Below are positions 50,601-64,000 of a stretch of 64,000 nucleotides of DNA, piece after piece. Source of the stretch: Hybos culiciformis (Eukaryota > Arthropoda > Insecta > Diptera > Hybotidae); contig OZ023275.1 of NCBI GenBank assembly GCA_964007475.1, positions 36,885,381-36,949,380 of the forward strand. Reading direction: 5' to 3'. The notes under the pieces were generated by a model. The model did not search any database, was not told where the DNA came from, and was given only the letters and a program-made list of their open reading frames with translations. Position numbers and translations under genes: made by a program. Position 1 is the first letter of the stretch; the number at the start of each line of letters is the position of its first letter.

Positions 50601-53600
50601 TTATGGAAAACTAGAAAATAAAAAAAAAAAAATAAAAATAAAAAAAGATAATAATAATTTGTTGGGAAAATAAAACCACAAAAGCTTGAATTTAATGTGA
50701 AATTGCATTTTTTTTTGTTATGTTTTTTCTTCTTTCAACCTCGAAAAAAATAAAACAGTTTGAAAAATGTTTCAATTGTTTTGAATTTCTACATGAACTA
50801 AAAAAAAAAACAATAATTTTCATTATCAAATTTTTTTTTTTTTCGTTTATTTATTTATTTTTCTTTATTCATTAAATTCAATTTTTTTTTTCTTCTTATT
50901 TTATGTTCAATATTAAAACTGAACCAAACTATAGATATTTTTTGCTATAAAATTAGGGTGCAGGGCCTTCTTTCATTTAAGTTCTTGAAGTCATGTTTAT
51001 AGCGCGGGATTTTGCAAAATTTTTGCCCCATAAAGCTGCTCTTGAATAATTTCTGTTTTAGCAATGAATTATTTAAATTAACAATTTTTTTTTACTACAA
51101 TTTCTTAGAAATACCTATTTTTTTTTTTTTAATTTAGCAATCAAATATATAAAAAAAAAAAATTTTTTTTTAATCAAAATTGATACAGTTTCAATTTGAA
51201 ATGCAATTATTTTTCTTTAACTGTTATTATAATAATTTTCATGGAGTTTTTTTTTTTTATTTTTAATTTAATTTTTTAAATAAATAAAATCCATATGGTA
51301 TAAAAATAATGTTAGCAAATATTTTTTTTATTTTATTTTTTTATAATTTTATTATTTTTTTTTTATTTTATTTAATTGTTATTATTATGAAAAAAATTCT
51401 CAGCATAAAAAATTAAAAAAAAAAACTAATTAATTATTATTTGAATATCTATACCTATATCTATAACTATGGATAATTCCTATGTCTAACATAATTATTA
51501 TAGTATATTTATCTATTCAACCATTTATTTAATTTTCAATTTTTTTTTTGTATATATTTTTGCAACATAATGTTGATTTACATAAAAATGTTGCACAAAT
51601 ATTATGTGTGTAGTATATATTTTCTCTAGAAATATTTGGCGCAATTTTCGATAATATGAATACAACGAAAAGTTAAAATAAAAATTCTTAATAAAAAGAA
51701 AGTTTTTCATAAAGTGCATATAAATATGTAAATTCATATATACATATATTAAAATTATTTACAACATGATATTCAGAAGAGTAAAACATACTGAATGAAT
51801 GTAATGTAATAACATTTATTTGACTTTTCTTAAATTTCTTTGTTAAAACTCTATGTCTTGATGCTGCTATTATGATAAGATTTTTCTATGTTGTACAACA
51901 TTATTTTTATTAGGATTTTAAGTTCAAACTTCAGTTAAGATTTTATTAAATTTGAATTTGACATCATTTATTATTTTGTGATTGGTTTTTATTTTATTTG
52001 TAATTCATAGTCTACTGAATAATGAATTATTTAGCAATAAAAATAATTAGCTTAACTAATTTGTTCTATATATGAACAATTAGTATGTTCAATTCTGACA
52101 CATGAAAGTAAGTTTCATATAATTGTTGGCCTTGATGCAATATTATTTTTAGTTACAAGAAGTTTATTTTATTTTCTAGCAATTATTTTTGGTACTTAAT
52201 TAGAAAGATTCGTTCAATTTTAAAATTATCAAACACTTCTTGAACATTATCTCTTAAAATAAAGAAAGCAATTCTTATTAAATTACTATGAAAAAAACTT
52301 TTTGAATTAGATTTGGTGTTAAATCAAAAGGAATTAATTTTCTAAGGGAATTTTTATAATGATGCTGCCGTACATTTTTTATATATAAACTGTATAGATT
52401 AAAAATAAATAAATTTAATGGAAATATTTATAATTTTTATTCTAGGAAACTAAATGAATTCAACTTATGCGTATATTTTTTATTCATATATCATTTCCAT
52501 CGATAATAAAAATTAACTGATCATTTAAGTTTAAGCCATTACAAATGTAAATAAATAAAAAAAAAAACAGTATTGTAAGTAAAAGGAAGTAATTATTAGT
52601 CAATTAAAGCGATATGCTATGTGCGAATGAAAATTAATTTTAATTAAAGATTAGCGCTAATGTTTCTATATGTTTCCGAATGATTTAGCAGAATAAATTT
52701 TTAATGTTAATGTTGTTATGGTTATGTTATACATGTGCTTAAAATTAAATAGGTTTTATTAATTATTGTGTTTTCATCATTATTGTATTTTATTCGCATA
52801 CGATCAAAAGAATAACATAGCTACGATATAATATTTTGAATTGAAAATCTCTGCAGTGAAAATTAATAATTTGATACATAAATTCGTATTACTGGAGGAC
52901 CCCACACGAATATTGACATTCTATGAATCAGATATCCAACGAATATCATTAAATAGATTAAAATAAAGTTGGACAGAAAAAAACTTTGTTGTTTACTAGA
53001 AAATTCTTTCAACAAGATACATTTTTCTAACAAAAAATGTTATATCAAATAATTAAAAAAATGTGAATCTAATATTTTAAAATTTTTTCTCTTTTTTTTT
53101 CATAATATTTACATATTTCTATATTTTTTAACATAAAATAATCTAAGGAAATTTCAATTGATGAATCATCATGTTAAAATATTTTAAATATAAATATAAA
53201 TTAGAATAAATATTTACGAATATTTTTCAAATAAATTTCTAAAACTAACTACGTAGAAAAATAAAATTTTTGAAATTAGTTAAATATCTTTATTCAACCT
53301 TGGTATATATTAATTTTTAATATCCAGACACAATAATTTTTGTTGGTCCTGTTAAGCAAACTATAAATAACTCTTCTTCAGGAATACAAATGAACAAAAT
53401 AAAGATATGAATAAAACAAAAATAATTTTTAATTTCGCAATATTACTTTGAAGCTCGTGTGAAAAAAAAATCATTAACTAATAATAAATATCTTTTCTGT
53501 GAGTGAAAAAAACTTATTATATTATTTATTTTGGACAAAATTACCGCAAAATGCAATTAAAATTATTAATATTTCTTATATAAAAAAAAAAAATAATCAT

Positions 53601-55578
53601 ATAAATTAAACAGTAGATTTTTGTAACCGCGGTATAATTACGACAATATTACACATAAAAACAAAAATTTTTTTTTTGCGCCACTTATATCTTTTTTTGT
53701 TTAGTTTATCTTATCTTTTGGTTTTTTTTTTATTCGTTATCTTTAAACATTGTTTCAGAAAGCTCTGGAAATGTAATTATCACATTTTCACTGATGGTGG
53801 GTTTTTAAAAATAAAAAAAAAGTAAATACTTCACTCTATATAAATAAACTTCGCTCTGATTTTTGTTTTTATTTTTTTTACTGATTTCTTTACAAACAAA
53901 TATTTAACCACTTTGTTATCTCAAAATAATGTTGTTGGTAGTAATAAAAACAATTTTTATTTTTATCATAAATTTAGCAAGAAATAAGATCATTAATTTA
54001 TTTTTAATAATTTTATTAAATTTATGGAATTCATATTTTGTAAGAAAAAATAAAAAATTGTTTTAAATTTTAATTTTTAATGGCTATTTAAAAGTTTTCC
54101 CAATTAAAGTTGTAGGCAATAAAATGTATGCTCTTTGTAATCAATTTGAAAGCGCCATGAGGAAAATTAAATTAAACAAACTTTCTAAGTTGAAGATTTG
54201 GGAAATTTTTAATAGCTTTATAAAAATAGATTTTCCAGATCAACGTTGTACATACAATACAAGGTATAGTGTAAACGTTTAAAAAATTTTAATGAACTTG
54301 AAAATTCATAATATTTTCGAATAATTAGATAATTTTTTCCTGCACTTTTGTGTATTGATCTGAATACTGGAACTGATTTCCTTTAGAATTTTTTACTATT
54401 TTTGCACTTAAAATTATATTGCAAAAGAATAAAAAATCATAAAATTCAATTTCTTTTGAATTGATTAATAACTAAAAATTTTACATAAAATACCTAACCT
54501 AGAATACTTAACATAAAATTGATTATTAATCAAATTAATTTATTTAACCAAAATTTGCCTCCTGTCAATTTATTATTAACTAGAAATATTCTTAAATTTT
54601 ACACTTTTTTGCCAAAATGTGTGGAAAAAATTCATCTTTAACGTGACTACTTTTTAAAGATTTTTAACAAATAATTTCACTTATCGAATATAACATGACT
54701 TGATTAGCTTGTCACGATTCTTATTCCATTAGCTCATTTTAAAAAAAAAAATAAAATTAAAAAATAAAACGAACATTTAAAATAAATTCATTGAAAATAA
54801 TTTCTGATTACACTTTCTCTAATAAATAAAATTTTCAATTTTTTTTTTTAATTAGAACAACTTTAAAAAAAGATATTACCTAAATCAAAATTGATTAAAT
54901 TTTTGGCAAAATAACAGTTTTTTGAAAAATGTTAAGTGAAAAAGTTTCATATCTAAAACTTTAAAAAAAGTAAGCCCTGACAGATTTTTGTGATTTTTTT
55001 CTTAGTCAACATCAGATGTTTTTTTTCTTAAAAAATATTTGTTCAGAATTTTAAATATTTTTTTATTTCTGAGAAATAGAAATATGCATTTTAATGTTTT
55101 TTTTTTTAAAATACAAAACAAATAAGAAGTCCTTGACATTAAATCACATGATTTTACATACACTTTAGAAATGTTATTAAATAATGTCATGTAGCATTTA
55201 TTATGAAAATTGTTTACACAAAATATCTTTCAGTATAATTTCTTGTATGAATTACTAACACGACTAATTCATTGAGTACATTTTATTATGAAAAACAAGT
55301 ACGAAATAAAACATTTTTTTGCGCCCAATTTCATTTTATTTTTTCTTTAAATGTAAATTTAAAAAATATCAATTCAGTTCAATTAACAAGTATCTTTAGA
55401 TACCTACAATCAATTTAAAGGAATGCAAAATTGAAATTATTTTCTTTTTTAATTTTTTATTTTTATTTTTATTTTTTTTCAAATAAATTCACACAATTTA
55501 GAACTAATTTTCATTGGAATCAATGCATTGAAAAATATTTGTATATATATTTCTTTTTTTTTTCACCGAAAAACTTAC
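44654..55578. other. Long AT-rich intergenic stretch, no gene seen
   Basis: About 11 kb of A/T-run-rich DNA. The frame at 44609-44821 starts inside the transposon end and continues out into a somewhat coding-like flank with no recognised domain. TATAAAA occurs near 46366 before a slightly GC-rich patch. Poly-T of 22 at 49619-49640. Nothing further can be supported. Confidence 0.5.
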
Positions 55579-55681
55579 CTCATGTTTATACCGATTCTTG
55601 TTGAATTGTTGGATTAAAAAATAAAGAAGATGTAATTTCTTCTATATCGATAAAATGAAAGCAGGGGCAATGCAAAATTAT
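55579..55681 (-). other. Candidate internal or 5' exon with strong splice sites
   Basis: On the minus strand a pyrimidine tract ending TTTTTACTTTCAG precedes 103 nt of less AT-biased sequence, which ends ACATGAG|GTAAGT. Both sites are close to consensus. One frame is open from the acceptor for 31 codons (IILHCPCFHF through QQESV) then TAA. Alternatively AAACATGAG at the end is a start codon in good context with the rest as 5' UTR (phase 2). It could be a leader exon of a gene further left on this strand. A direct join to Cobl exon 2 would be out of phase. Confidence 0.4.
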
Positions 55682-57134
55682 CTGAAAGTAAAAAGAAAAA
55701 AAAAACCTGCTTGAAAAGTTTTTTAAAAATATGTGATTAATTTTATCTAAAAAAAAATATGTGCAGTTCTTGTCATATTTATCAGTTTTTGGAATTTTCA
55801 TCGTAATGCGGAGAAATATTATGACAATTTAACTTATTCGTGGTTTATTTTTTCATTTTTGAAAATTAAATCTATAACAATAACACTGTTAATATTAACC
55901 TCTTCAGCAACTAACATTTTAAATTTTTTAAGTCAAAACATTTTTTTCTTAACGCCGGCTGAAAATATATTTCATTGGAAATTGGTACTGCGTAGATTCC
56001 GAGTGAAGGAGCGAAATAATTGATTGACCACAAGAATATGAACTGCGGGTGCTGAAAATTAGTTTATGCATAGAGAGTGATTAAAAAAAAATATTTTAAA
56101 TCGAAATGTAGAAACGGGCTCCTCCACAAATTCCGATATTTAACATATTTATTTATTTTCTTTTGGACATTTATGTTTCTCGAACAAATATTTTGTTTAA
56201 GCCAAAAATTTGATTGACCCATATATAAAAGATGTTATAATTAAAGTTCCCTATTTAACTTAAGAGCTTGATTTTTCAATGCCAACCAAGCATATTTATT
56301 AACAAAATTAATCACATTTTCCCTCAGCTAAAATATGTTATAATTTGTATAAAATAATATTTTTTTATTTGTGCAAAAATCATTTACGAAAACGTTAATT
56401 CACAGCATACTACAGCATACCACCATAATGTGATAAAAACATAAATCGTCTAAACAGAGATTTATTTATGTTTTTTATTTCTCTTGTTGTTGTTAGTCTT
56501 ATGCCAAAAGGTATTATAGAAAATTTTCTCCGTTAATTTTGTTTTTTTTTATGATTACTATTAACGGTATACTACATAAGTATTGTACATTTTTATATAT
56601 GAAAATTGTAATAATAATAATGTCCATGCTTTGTAATACGATAATCGTGAAATTGACCTTGCGTTTTTATACAATTATTTTTCGTTTTAGTTAGAGGTGA
56701 AAAAAGTCTATTTGTTTTCATTTTTTGTTTTGGTTGTTGTTGTTGTTGTTTTTATTTCAATAATAAAACATAAAAATCCAAAAAAAAAAAAAAACAAAGA
56801 TAAATATCGCGCAATGTAATTTTTGCGGATTGAAGTAAAATAAAAAAAAAAAAAACAAAATTGTTATAAAAATATGGAAATTTTTATGCTGTATTTGCGA
56901 TTTTTGAAAGTCACAATCTTTTGTGGTTTTTTTTTCTTTATTTTGTTTATTATTATTACGAGTATAACAACCGTACAGAAGTTTTTTGATTATTATTTTG
57001 ATTTATTTTTATTTTGCATAAAAATCATTATCAACTCAAGATTATAATTTCGTTTTCATAATACAAAGTACCAATATAGTTAATTTAGTTGCTATATTGT
57101 TGATACGATGGCCAATCATTTCTTCTAAATTTGA
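55682..57134. other. AT-rich DNA with one GC-richer patch
   Basis: A patch at about 55930-56140 is less AT-biased but has no long frame. A (TTG)n run of about 20 bp lies near 56731-56751. Confidence 0.45.
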
Positions 57135-57443
57135 AAGAACATAGCGTTCTGTTTTAACAGACCATCCTCTGAAACATTAGATTGTAACGAAATCTATCAT
57201 CAAACTAACAGGGATTGAAGAGTATGGAAAAAGAAATTTTGGATTTTGATTCATAAGAACTTAAAAAAGTCTTTTGACAGTTCGAAGAACCTAATATTAT
57301 ATCAAATCAATAATGTATTAAAATTACCAAAATTTGGATCAGTTTGGGATATTTGTAATATAAATTCAAAACAGAACAGATATCGCAATTCCTGCAACTT
57401 ATTTGAAATTGATAAAGAATATCTATTCGACCAGGACTTTTGA
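57135..57443 (+). pseudogene. Coding-like segment with one in-frame stop, unknown family
   Basis: From 57135 one frame reads KNIAFCFNRPSSETLDCNEI onward and meets TGA at 57216-57218. It then stays open in the same frame through RVWKKKFW and FGSVWDICNI to LFDQDF and TGA at 57441-57443. Codon choice (GAC, TGC, AAC, TCG) is clearly less AT-biased than its surroundings. AATAAA follows about 36 nt later (57479-57484), suiting a last exon. It may be a broken gene or retrotransposon fragment, or two exons read across. I do not recognise the protein. Confidence 0.35.
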
Positions 57444-57484
57444 GCTATACTGTAACTGGCAGATTAATTATACTTTTTAATAAA

Positions 57485-60400
57485 ACTATTTATGTATCTA
57501 GGTATATACAAAAAATTGGATTAAAAACATAGTAATACTACATTTTAATGATTAAATTATTTCATATCTCTCAATTTTCAACTTTTAAAATAATCTTAAA
57601 AAAAAAATTAACAAATAAAAATTATTATCAAAAATAATTGTTTTGCGGTATCTTAATTATTTTATTTAAGTTTAACCTTATAAAGTTAATTAAAATCATC
57701 TATTTGAACATAATAATTATTGTGTTGCTATGCGCTCATTTTTAATTTTTTAACATTTACCAATTGTATTTTCTAATTTTTATTTATTTAAATTTTATTT
57801 AATTTTTTTTTTTCGATAAAAGTTCAATGGTCTTACTTTTTCAAATAATTTTTTTTTACCATAAATCAGAGATAAAACAACCGCAAGTCAACTAACTAGT
57901 ATGCATATATATATTTAATAAACAATATATAAATATCTGTTATATTCTTTTATAACCTTCACACTTTGGTGATCATAAAACCTATTTTTGAATGAATAAA
58001 CAGCAAGGCGTTGATCTTTTAGCACTTCACATAATCTGAATGAAAATTTTTTAATTTTTTTTTTTTAATAAATATTATGGTAAAATACATTCATATTGTC
58101 CATCTGTCTTAAAATATATTAAAATAAATAGTGGAAAAAAAATGTATTTATGTAACTAATGTTTTTTAAAGTTTAGGAAAATATATGTAAATGTCATTGT
58201 CATTTTATTTTAATTTTCACATAATACTTATTATGAAGTTTAACCAAACCACTTAGCGAAAAAAATTAAAATTTTTAACAAATATATTAATGGAACAAAA
58301 TTCCATATAGAAAAATAAAATAACCAATGTGTTCAAAGATTTTTAATCATATATGATCATTCTCATCATCTACATCTGAACAGCATACATATTCCTAAAA
58401 CTAAGATAATTTTTTATATATTTTTACATCCTTGTATAATAATAGAAACCCTATGTTATTGCATCTGCACTATATTTTTTGTTTTTATTATTCTTCATTA
58501 ATTAAACATAAATTGTACATGATTTTAATTACATTAATTAGTTCTATTATGAATATTATATATATCTATATAATTATTATAATTGTATTATAAACATTAG
58601 ATTTCTTGCAAAAAATGTACATACTTTTTACAATAAAAAAAAAACATATGTTTATGCATGATTATATTAACATAAAATATAATAAGGTTGTATTTAAAGA
58701 TATTTTATTTACTTTTATGTAAATGATGTTTAATAAATCAAATTTAATATATTATGTAAAACAAACTAAATGTTAGAAACGATTTTTCTATGCTCGGTTA
58801 AAGTTTCTTGGAAATAATAATATTGCAATAATTATATTAAAAAAAAAAACTTATTTTTTTTTATAACATCAGCTAACACCTTTTTAGTTTGAAATTTCTT
58901 CATTTTCAGCTAATTTCAATTTTGTCTTTCCCTAAATTAACTGCTACTGATTCTGAGAATAATTGTATGCTCAAATGCGTGTTTTATAGATAGTTCACAA
59001 AGAAAAATTATGTGGGAAAAATTTTTCTCCTTTAAAAAGAAAAGATCTTCTACATTTCTATACAATATACATAAGTAAAAGTTTTTATCTTTTTTCTTAA
59101 ATATTGAAAATTATTAAAAATTATTATAATTTTATAGTGAGCATAAAAATAATAAAAGTAAAACTAATAAAAATTATGCACATATATATTTATGAAGCAT
59201 AACTTAATCCATTATTTATATTCATTTTTTAAAAGAAGCTTTGTATTTGAATTTAACATATAAAATATTCTTGTAAAATACTATGATTTTTTTTTAATTT
59301 TCAACAATTTTATAACATATAATCATTTGAATATAATAATAATAGTTAAAAAAAAAATTATTCGCAATGCATTAAGTGCACTAAAAAAAAAGACATAAGT
59401 GAAAATATTTTTAAAAGCTGTCATTATATGAACTTAACAACACAAAATTTATTTGCATCATGAGAAAAAGATATTATAAAGTTCATTATTTAATAACTAT
59501 ACATTTGAAATAAATTTATATTGACAAGTTACACTTGTTTTTTTTTCTTGTTTTTTAATCGAATCTAAATTATATATTTTTGATTTTCTTAAAATTTCGA
59601 TATTCAAAATATGAATGTCTGCACTAAATATTTAATGGTTTATATGTCTAGCTAGTTCTGCTGTGTATAGTTATTTTCAACATTTATTCATATAATAATC
59701 ATAAAATTAAGATATTTTTAATCAAATTTAACCAATCCACTCTAATAATATTTCATTTGATTAAAAATTATACAAAAAAAAAAAATTATGAAATATACAA
59801 ATTACTATTAATAACTTCCATAATTTTTCTTTTTTTTTTTTCTTCCAATAAAAATAATTACAGGAAAATAGCTTCGAGCAATGAATTTTAATTAAATTTA
59901 ATGTAAATAAAAATTAAATAATATTTTAAAATTCTGTAATAATTTTTAATAGAAAATTTATTTTAAAGAAGTTGAAAAATAAAATTGACTGCGCATACTT
60001 TATCAGCAAAATTATTAAAAACACTAATATTATGTTGGCCAACCTTGTATACCTATCTATATATTTAAAATATATAAAAATATTTCAAATTTATGGATTG
60101 ATAACATTAAGGGAATATTTAATAGTGAAACATAATGTCACTTGCTTACAATAATTCAAAATATTTGTCTACAACATTGTTCAATAAATACTTCTCCAGA
60201 CTTGATAGTTGTTTAGAAGAGTTGTACTACCAAAATTTAGTACAAAGTAGCTAGATATTGTGTGTATAGAGGTCCCATTTTCATATTTTTTCTTCATTTT
60301 TATACTATTTTACCCATTTAGAGGAAACCTAGGTGTTACTTTATATCTACACCAAAACAAAATTTATTTAAAATACTATTAAAAGTTGAATTATATTTCG

Positions 60401-63400
60401 AAACCAGAAAGTGATTCATCAAAATTTTACAAATGTCACATAATTATTGTCAATCACAATAAAAAAAAATTCCACAATAATACCACAATTCAGCTTATCC
60501 TCACCATGTTTTTTATAATTTAATTTAACTATTTATCTTAAATTATCACAAATTCATGATAAAGTGTGCAATGATTTTCATTGCATTATTACTTGATTTT
60601 TATTGCTGGAATGAAAAAAAATTTCAAATATTTTTAAACATTGAAATTCACAATGCATATCAATGTATAGGCAAAAAATAGAAAATTGAATGCTTGTAAT
60701 TTTTCACTGCATAACATTTTTTTTTTGTTTATGCAAATTTAGCTATTTGGACAAACTTTTATATTTAAATTTATGTTCAATAATGTTTTAATCGAATAAT
60801 GTTAGCAAAAATAAAAAAAAAAAAATTATGCTGAAAGTGAAAAAAAAAAAATATTAACAGGTGTTTCAAGCATGATTTTTATTGCTACGTACATATAACA
60901 TAAAAAATATTTTTAAAATAAATTTTTTGTAATATTTAATTAATTTGGAAAGAAATTGAAGATATTACATAGAAATTAGGTTGTAAATAATTATTGCAAT
61001 TTGAATTGTATTCAATTTTATTTTTTTTCTAATGAATAAATTTCCAGGAAAACAACTTGATTTGGAAATTGAATATACATAAAAACAAAAACAATTTATG
61101 TTTTCACATGTTTTATTTTTAATTAATTTTACAATTATTGCAAATCATATCAGATTTTTTTATTATTTTTTTTAGACATAACAAAACGAAAATCAATTTC
61201 GGTCTCGATTAAATTGTTTAATTAAAAAAGAATAAATAACTTAATAACTTCTTTTTTCTTGCAACACTAAAAAATTTTTTAATTTTACGAACAAAAAAGT
61301 GAGTCATACCGATGAGTCCAAAGCTTGATACTAAGATACAATAATTCATTCATGTTTCAGTAACCTCAAGTGAAAACAATAAATTTCATGAATTTCCAGT
61401 GTGAATATAAATAATTGATTCCAAGTTTAATTACAAATAATAAATTAAAATTTAATTAATAAGGGCTTACAACACATTACTGAAACCCTTCTAAAACTTT
61501 TTTGTTGAAAAAAAAAACCCAAATGAAATAAATTAATAATTTCTTGTTTTTAAAATAAGGTGATAATGATAACTATTACACACTTTCTTTAACCTTATTA
61601 CAAAAAAAAAAATTAATTCACTATTATTAAACCGTTTATATGTTTGATTATAATTAAAAAAAAAATTAATCAAAATTTTTTCTATAATTTTTTTTTTTTT
61701 AATTATATTGAAAAACTTCATTTTTTCGATAATAATAATTCATCAAACATTTTTTTCAACTTTCAACACTAATTTTATACGCTCCTCATCATTATATTTT
61801 ACCGCGAAGATATTTTGATAAAAATCTGCGCTGTATTAAATTGATAAGAAACATTCCTATATTATTGTTATTGTTTTGTTCAATTTATAAAAAAAAAAAA
61901 AATTAAAAATTAAAAATAAAAAATTATTCAATCAAATTTCTCCAATAAAATTAAAAGAAATTACAATGTAATATTATTATTGAACATAACTTTTATTTTA
62001 TACATTATACATTCATATATGTTGTTTTATATTATATATTTAAAAAGGGTAAAAATTACTAAATTATGACTTAATTGACTTAACAAAGAATTCCGCCAAA
62101 TGATTAATGTAATTATTTTATAAGCAAATATGATTATATTAACATTTATTTATGTGTTTTAAGTTTTTGTTTTTCAATTTTATTTATTTTTTAATTTTTT
62201 TTTTTACTTTCCACAATTGGAAGTGTTTAAAAAAAATTTGAAATATAAATTTGTAAACTTTTGCAAGTTCAATGACACTACATCTTCCAAACATGGAATT
62301 TTATTGATCAATATGGAATTTTGGTTAATGGTTGAGCAATGTAATAAAAAAATATTAATTGTCATTGTTTTTTTTTTTTCGATTACAAACATATAATATA
62401 TGTGTTGTATACAGATATGTTGTATACTATATAGATTGAAAAACTTGAAATTTTCACCTTTTTGAAGATAACTTTTTTATTTTTCCTTTCTTATAATGAT
62501 TTATTTTCATAATATGCTTTTCTCCAAATAAAATTACAATGGAAAAATCTGCTTTTCGAATATAAAATCATAATTGGATTTTAATTATAGTGATCTACTT
62601 GTTCAACATAATAAAACCTAATATAATGTATGAAAAAAAAAATATAATATATGATATTAAAATATGGCATTAAAGATACTAAGTCCAGAAGTAATTTTTA
62701 CCTAACCAAGTAAGTTTGACTGGCAAAAAAACATTTATATAAAGCTTAGCACATGACTCAACGTATTCTAATAACATAAAGGAATAATATAATAATCAAA
62801 TTTAAAAATATATATAAGTAAGAAAACAAATAAGACATTGAGAGATGATTTAACATCATCTTTCCTATTATCAAACACGCTTTTCAAAATTATGTTTGTT
62901 AATAATAATAACACACGAACATTTTTAGGAAATTAAGTTTTTATATAAGCATTCAAAAAAAAAAGCGCAAACAATAATTCAAATTTTGAAAAATCATTGA
63001 ACTTGTAGAAAACAAATAAAGCAAAAAAAGTTTAACGTTAGATTTACCAAAATAATTTTCATATATACATTTATAAATTTTTTTGTCTATACTGAATTTA
63101 ATTAAAAATTCGATCCGCATTACATTTATAGGTATATACGAAAATAAATTTATTATTATTGAAATGCAATGAATAATATTTATTTTTAATTAAGACTGAA
63201 AGAAAATCGAATATGCGCCTGAGGGTAAAAAAAAAAAAGTAAAAATAAAACAATTACTACACTAAAATATTTCAAGAAAAATTTATTTTTATATATAGAT
63301 TTCTCAATGTAGGTATATTTCTGTTAAATAAAAACATAAACTTTTGGAAGCAAGAGAAACTTAATGTTATGTCAATATGTATTTCTTGGAAATGTTGACT

Positions 63401-63556
63401 TTGTTTAGATCTATTTGATAATGTTCAGTGCAAGCGAGGCCTAACAAGGATAATAATTTCGAGTTTCTGACATAAAATAACAATTAAATATTGAATTTGA
63501 TTACGTACATCGTAAATTACATCTACATTATTTATACAATTTACTCGAATAATAAG
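57485..63556. other. AT-rich intergenic DNA, no gene seen
   Basis: Only short Phe/Ile/Lys/Asn-rich frames of about 60 codons. No repeat or RNA structure that I can support. Confidence 0.55.
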
Positions 63557-63616
63557 AAATTATGTATTTAATTATGTAAGTAATTATGTAAGTAATAACG
63601 TATGTAATTATGATAG
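63557..63616. repeat. 12-bp tandem repeat, unit taattatgtaag, five copies
   Basis: Two perfect units (63569-63580, 63581-63592) are flanked by three degenerate ones (63557, 63593, 63605). Confidence 0.75.
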
Positions 63617-64000
63617 TGTGTCTTAAGATATAGTTTTAAATTTAAATTAAAGATATTAAGATGAGTAAGTAACCAATCTGGTCTTAAGTAATGTATTACA
63701 TACTGTCGTATGAATATTTTCTATTGTTATAGGTACCTATTTATCAATTCAAGTTAACTTGTTAATGTATATACCTAATCCGAATAATTTCTGTATTCTT
63801 TGAATAAAATTTAAATAATTATATCATCATATTTTTTATTAATATGTGCGTACATAATTTGATTTAAAATTCTGTCAACATATTTATTTATTTTTGAAAA
63901 TTAAAATTCATGATATGTTGTTATAATGTATATAAAAATAAAATCGATGGTCAATTATTATTAATTTGGTATGAAAATAAATATTATATGAACCTAAATA
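63617..64000. other. AT-rich window end, no gene seen
   Basis: Nothing supported. Confidence 0.5.

Noticed and set aside
57131..57178. Alternative frame reading VLTDHPLKH, recalling retroelement RNase H
   Set aside because: Only nine residues fit, with stops close on both sides; too short to support.
1..64000. CRISPR arrays, operons, bacterial or organellar genes
   Set aside because: No regularly spaced repeats with unique spacers, no ribosome-binding sites or operon spacing, and no mitochondrial gene sequence; the gene structure is that of an animal nucleus.

Overview
This is a very AT-rich, gene-poor stretch of a eukaryotic nuclear genome, almost certainly an insect. The signs are a spliced gene with short introns (75-351 bp) and GTAAGT/TTTTAG-type splice sites, many poly-A/T runs, and small non-autonomous DNA transposons. 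I cannot place the order; an AT-rich fly is one possibility.

Layout. At 4.7-5.4 kb there is one intact, intronless 229-codon ORF on the minus strand with no recognised family. From 6.3 to 8.7 kb lies a 2.4-kb hAT-type element bounded by a perfect 8-bp target duplication, with a younger ~0.49-kb inverted-repeat element nested inside it. Two smaller hAT-type MITEs lie at 9.29-9.57 kb and 19.40-19.87 kb; the second has a perfect 8-bp target duplication. At 17.0-17.5 kb a 97-bp imperfect palindrome sits beside a ~62-66-bp minisatellite.

The main gene is on the minus strand at 28.36-32.57 kb: an insect homologue of the actin nucleator Cordon-bleu. Joining four exons gives a 1216-residue protein with an N-terminal Cobl ubiquitin-like domain, proline-rich KRRAP-like motifs and a C-terminal WH2-like motif. 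Its third intron is 75 nt, a multiple of three and free of stops, so retaining it would insert 25 hydrophobic residues. About 2.4 kb downstream on the same strand is a 214-codon intact ORF built from three separate blocks of this protein, lacking both the Cobl domain and the WH2 motif. This condensed partial paralogue is the most interesting observation in the window. Between the two is a short exon-like ORF (26286-26365) with a good start context and a splice donor.

The right half (32.6-64 kb) is mostly non-coding. It holds a diverged ~0.4-0.5-kb tandem duplication with conserved islands (37.06-37.95 kb), the broken remains of what looks like a THAP/P-type transposase (42.68-43.14 kb), a 1.15-kb inverted-repeat transposon rich in ATGTTGTT motifs (43.5-44.65 kb), an exon-like segment with strong splice sites at 55.6 kb, and an interrupted coding-like stretch at 57.1-57.4 kb. 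I found no tRNA, rRNA or CRISPR features, and no bacterial features. Except for the Cobl gene, its partial copy and the 229-codon ORF, the small open frames look like chance openings in AT-rich DNA.
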